DNA of 6,015 nt, taken from NCBI GenBank assembly GCA_959605945.1, contig CAUHGY010000093.1:1-6015 (forward strand). The letters are read 5' to 3'. Position numbers and translations under genes: made by a program. The notes beneath the pieces were generated by a model, which was given only the letters and a program-made list of their open reading frames with translations, did no database searches and was not told where the DNA came from. This document shows, one piece after another, positions 4,461 to 6,015 of the stretch (within the stretch, counting starts at the first letter, position 1; each line of letters starts with the position of its first letter). This DNA is from an uncultured Clostridia bacterium. GTDB taxonomy: Bacteria; Bacillota; Clostridia; Christensenellales; Borkfalkiaceae.

Positions 4461-4906
4461 TAACCTTCACCGCCTTCTTCTTTGATTTCTTCGGCAACAA
4501 CTTCTTTCTTGATAAACTTCGTCTTTACGGGAAGTTTATGTCCTGCAAGTCTCATTGCCTCTTTTGCGACTTCTTCGGAAACGCCCGCCATCTCGAACAG
4601 CACTCTGCCCGGCTTAACGACCGCAACCCAGAATTCAACCGAACCTTTACCGCTTCCCATACGGCTGTCCGCAGGTTTTTTGGTAACAGGCTTGTGGGGG
4701 AATATATCTATCCATACTTTACCGCCGCGCTTTATAAATCTCGTCATGGCGACACGGGCGGCCTCGATCTGATTCGATTTGATCCAACCGGGCTCGGTTG
4801 CGACCAGACCGTATTCGCCGTATGCTATCTTATTGCCTTTGGTGCATTTTCCGGTCATTCTGCCGCGATGCACTCTTCTTCTTTTAACTCTTTTGGGCAT
4901 CAACAT
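4460..4906 (-). CDS. rplP: 50S ribosomal protein L16
   Basis: L16 is a late-assembly protein that lines the A-site tRNA corridor near the peptidyl transferase centre. The 148-residue product has MLMPKRVKRRRVHRGRMTGK (1-20), AYGEYGLVATEPGWIKSNQI (28-47), EAARVAMTRFIKRGGKVWI (48-66), then SRMGSGKGSVEFWVAVVKPG (81-100) and GHKLPVKTKF (122-131). Arg82 in SRMGSGKG aligns with the position that is hydroxylated in E. coli L16 (Arg81); whether this organism modifies it cannot be seen. The end (VVAEEIKEEGGEG) is an acidic tail beyond the E. coli length (136). The first ATG (4904-4906) comes 2 bases after the rpsC stop; AAGGAGG (4919-4925) lies inside rpsC, 12 bases away, rather far. The second in-frame ATG (MPKR) would be further still. 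Confidence 0.98.
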   Translation of the reverse strand: MLMPKRVKRRRVHRGRMTGKCTKGNKIAYGEYGLVATEPGWIKSNQIEAARVAMTRFIKRGGKVWIDIFPHKPVTKKPADSRMGSGKGSVEFWVAVVKPGRVLFEMAGVSEEVAKEAMRLAGHKLPVKTKFIKKEVVAEEIKEEGGEG

Positions 4907-4908
4907 AA

Positions 4909-5577
4909 TTACGCCTCGCCTCCTTCAACAGTTTTCTTTTTGGGTGCGCCTATTATCTCGCCCTTATATACCCAGCACTTGATGCCGATAACGCCGAACG
5001 TGGTGTGCGCTTCGGCAAAACCGTACTCGATGTCCGCTCTGAGCGTCTGCAGGGGAATGGATCCTTCATGGTAGCTTTCGCTGCGCGCTATTTCGGCGCC
5101 GTCGAGTCTGCCGCTGACCGACACCTTAATTCCCTTGATGCCGCTTCTCATGCTTCTCGAAATGGCCTGTTTCATAGCCCTTCTGAACGACACGCGCTTT
5201 TCAAGCTGCGACGCAATGCCCTCTGCGACCAATTGCGCGTCGGAATCGGGTTTTTTGACCTCCGAAATGTTGATGGATATCTGTTTGCCCTTGCAAATTT
5301 TGGCAACCGTTTTCTTGATAACTTCTATTTCACTGCCCTGTTTGCCGATCAGCACGCCGGGACGAGCCGTAAAGATAGTTATGGTTATTTTGAGGGCCGC
5401 CCTTTCGATGACGATTTTTGAAATCGCCGCCTGATAATACTTTTCTTTCAGAGCCTTGCGGATATCGTAATCTTCCTTGATGTTGACCGCAAAATCCTTT
5501 TTATCGGCGAACCACTGCGTATCCCAATCTTTGATAATACCTACTCTTAAACCGTGCGGATTAACTTTCTGTCCCAT
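4909..5577 (-). CDS. rpsC: 30S ribosomal protein S3
   Basis: S3 sits in the head of the small subunit at the mRNA entry pore and, with S4 and S5, gives the ribosome its mRNA helicase activity. The 222-residue product begins MGQKVNPHGLRVGIIKDWDT and has a type II KH domain with the GxxG loop at GKQG (78-81) in RPGVLIGKQGSEI. Next come VAEGIASQLEKRVSFRRAMK (117-136), whose Arg132, Arg133 and Lys136 match the helicase residues of E. coli S3 offset by one, and the C-terminal GRLDGAEIARSE (156-167). The frame is open to 5706 inside rplV, but those 43 residues are not S3-like. AGGAGG (5585-5590) is 7 bases before the chosen ATG. The length is normal for Bacillota. Confidence 0.98.
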   Translation of the reverse strand: MGQKVNPHGLRVGIIKDWDTQWFADKKDFAVNIKEDYDIRKALKEKYYQAAISKIVIERAALKITITIFTARPGVLIGKQGSEIEVIKKTVAKICKGKQISINISEVKKPDSDAQLVAEGIASQLEKRVSFRRAMKQAISRSMRSGIKGIKVSVSGRLDGAEIARSESYHEGSIPLQTLRADIEYGFAEAHTTFGVIGIKCWVYKGEIIGAPKKKTVEGGEA

Positions 5578-5584
5578 AATCCTT

Positions 5585-5590
5585 CCTCCT
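5585..5590 (-). promoter_or_regulatory. Shine-Dalgarno site of rpsC, fused to the rplV stop codon; decides the start
   Basis: The minus strand reads TAGGAGGAAGG, where TAG (5589-5591) ends rplV. The AGGAGG leaves 7 bases to the ATG at 5577 and so excludes the upstream in-frame ATG at 5706, which would give S3 a 43-residue unrelated leader. Confidence 0.87.
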
Positions 5591-5975
5591 ATGCCTTTGC
5601 ATCCAGCACTACGGTTATGTGGCTGGTACGTTTCAAAATTCTGAACGCTCTGCCTTGCGCTCTGGGCATGACCCTTTTCAAAGTCGGTCCCTGATCGGCA
5701 AAGCATGCCGCCACGAACAGGTTATCTTTGGAAAGTCCGAGATTGTGCTCGGCATTGGCTGCTGCAGACATCAGCACTTTCTTTACGGGTTCGCTTGCAG
5801 ATTTGGGCGTATTTTCAAGGATTGCCAAAGCTTCCCTGTATCCCTTGCCCCGTATAATGTCGAGAACGATTCTTACTTTGAAAGGCGAAATCCTGACGTG
5901 TTTAGCAATCGCCTTGGGGCGTCTGTCTTTATTTTCCGCGATTCTCGCGGTTTTTTCTTTCATTCTTTTAGCCAT
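5589..5975 (-). CDS. rplV: 50S ribosomal protein L22
   Basis: L22 binds 23S rRNA and sends a long beta-hairpin into the peptide exit tunnel, where it touches nascent chains and macrolides. The 128-residue product has AKHVRISPFKVRIVLDIIRG (24-43), KVLMSAAANAEHNLGL (66-81), and the hairpin segment GPTLKRVMPRAQGRAFRILK (96-115) ending RTSHITVVLDAKA. The hairpin shows no deletion or duplication of the kind that gives macrolide resistance. Bacillota L22 is often about 110 residues, so the first 15 or so (MAKRMKEKTARIAEN) are a short basic extension. AGGAGG (5983-5988), fused to the rpsS stop, is 7 bases before the ATG at 5973-5975, which supports the longer start over Met5. Confidence 0.98.
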   Translation of the reverse strand: MAKRMKEKTARIAENKDRRPKAIAKHVRISPFKVRIVLDIIRGKGYREALAILENTPKSASEPVKKVLMSAAANAEHNLGLSKDNLFVAACFADQGPTLKRVMPRAQGRAFRILKRTSHITVVLDAKA

Positions 5976-5986
5976 TTTTAAGCCTC

Positions 5987-6015
5987 CTATCTCGCGCCGG
6001 TTGATTTTTCGGATC
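5987..6015 (-). CDS. rpsS: 30S ribosomal protein S19, extreme C-terminus (cut by window edge)
   Basis: Only the last eight full codons and the stop are present. They translate to SEKSTGAR followed by TAG. This matches the usual Gram-positive S19 end (KSTGAR or similar), and the position immediately upstream of rplV is where rpsS lies in the S10 operon. S19 is a head protein of the small subunit that works with S13 near the A-site finger. The stop codon is part of the rplV ribosome binding site (TAGGAGG). Identification rests on this short tail plus synteny, so it is slightly less secure than the others. The gene continues beyond 6015. Confidence 0.85.

Noticed and set aside
4538..5074. Plus-strand open frame of 178 codons across rplP and rpsC
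   Set aside because: It is fully antisense to two unmistakable ribosomal protein genes, its translation shows no recognisable domain, and it lacks a convincing ribosome binding site. It is a by-product of codon use on the coding strand.
5005..5421. Plus-strand open frames within rpsC (also 5135-5434) and across rplV (5619-5981)
   Set aside because: They are antisense to S3 and L22, which are conserved along their whole length. Nothing in the translations looks like a protein family.
5673..5690. Macrolide-resistance-type change in the L22 hairpin
   Set aside because: The segment LKRVMPRAQGRA has normal length and sequence without a deletion or duplication.
5578..5706. Longer S3 with a 43-residue leader starting inside rplV
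   Set aside because: The leader is the rplV coding sequence read in another frame. S3 proteins start MGQKVNP, and AGGAGG is placed correctly only for 5577.
1..6015. Mobile element, CRISPR array, tRNA, rRNA or hidden new system
   Set aside because: The window is filled by contiguous ribosomal protein genes in canonical order. No spaced direct repeats, terminal inverted repeats, transposase motifs or tRNA-like folds were seen on either strand.

Overview
The window is a stretch of the conserved S10-spc ribosomal protein cluster, read entirely from the minus strand. It suggests a low-to-moderate-GC Gram-positive bacterium of the Bacillota, most likely a clostridial lineage. The reasons are the short zinc-binding S14 (type Z, 61 residues, two CxxC pairs), the S8 ending in VW, an L24 with its own zinc ribbon, an L16 starting MLMPKRV, strong AGGAGG Shine-Dalgarno sites before most genes, and a gene order identical to the Bacillus/Clostridium arrangement. 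Placement below the phylum or class is inference; no 16S rRNA or unique marker is present.

Layout in the direction of transcription (high to low coordinate): end of rpsS (S19, cut by the window edge), rplV (L22), rpsC (S3), rplP (L16), rpmC (L29), rpsQ (S17), rplN (L14), rplX (L24), rplE (L5), rpsZ/rpsN type Z (S14), rpsH (S8), rplF (L6), rplR (L18), rpsE (S5), rpmD (L30), and the first 62 codons of rplO (L15, cut by the other edge). All sixteen are intact within the window, with no frameshift or insertion. The E. coli boundary between the S10 and spc operons (rpsQ/rplN) is not a boundary here: the two genes are 11 bases apart, with the Shine-Dalgarno site overlapping the rpsQ stop, so the cluster looks like one continuous transcript.

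Genes are packed with 0-25 bases between them. In about half of the junctions the stop codon of one gene is built into the Shine-Dalgarno site of the next (TAAGGAG or TAGGAGG), and rplP/rpmC overlap by one base (TAATG). This suggests translational coupling and balanced output of ribosome subunits. The one exception is a 94-base gap between rplF and rplR, which carries two ACGCGTC repeats able to form a hairpin plus a second small inverted repeat; it is the only non-coding stretch that asks for an explanation.

I see no undescribed system here. The parts worth a second look are that gap, lysine/alanine-rich terminal extensions on several proteins (L24, L5, L30, L22; acidic on L16), and a few substitutions in otherwise conserved motifs (L6, L15, L30). 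No gene, RNA gene, mobile element or CRISPR array is supported on the plus strand, and no stretch over 300 bases lacks a gene.
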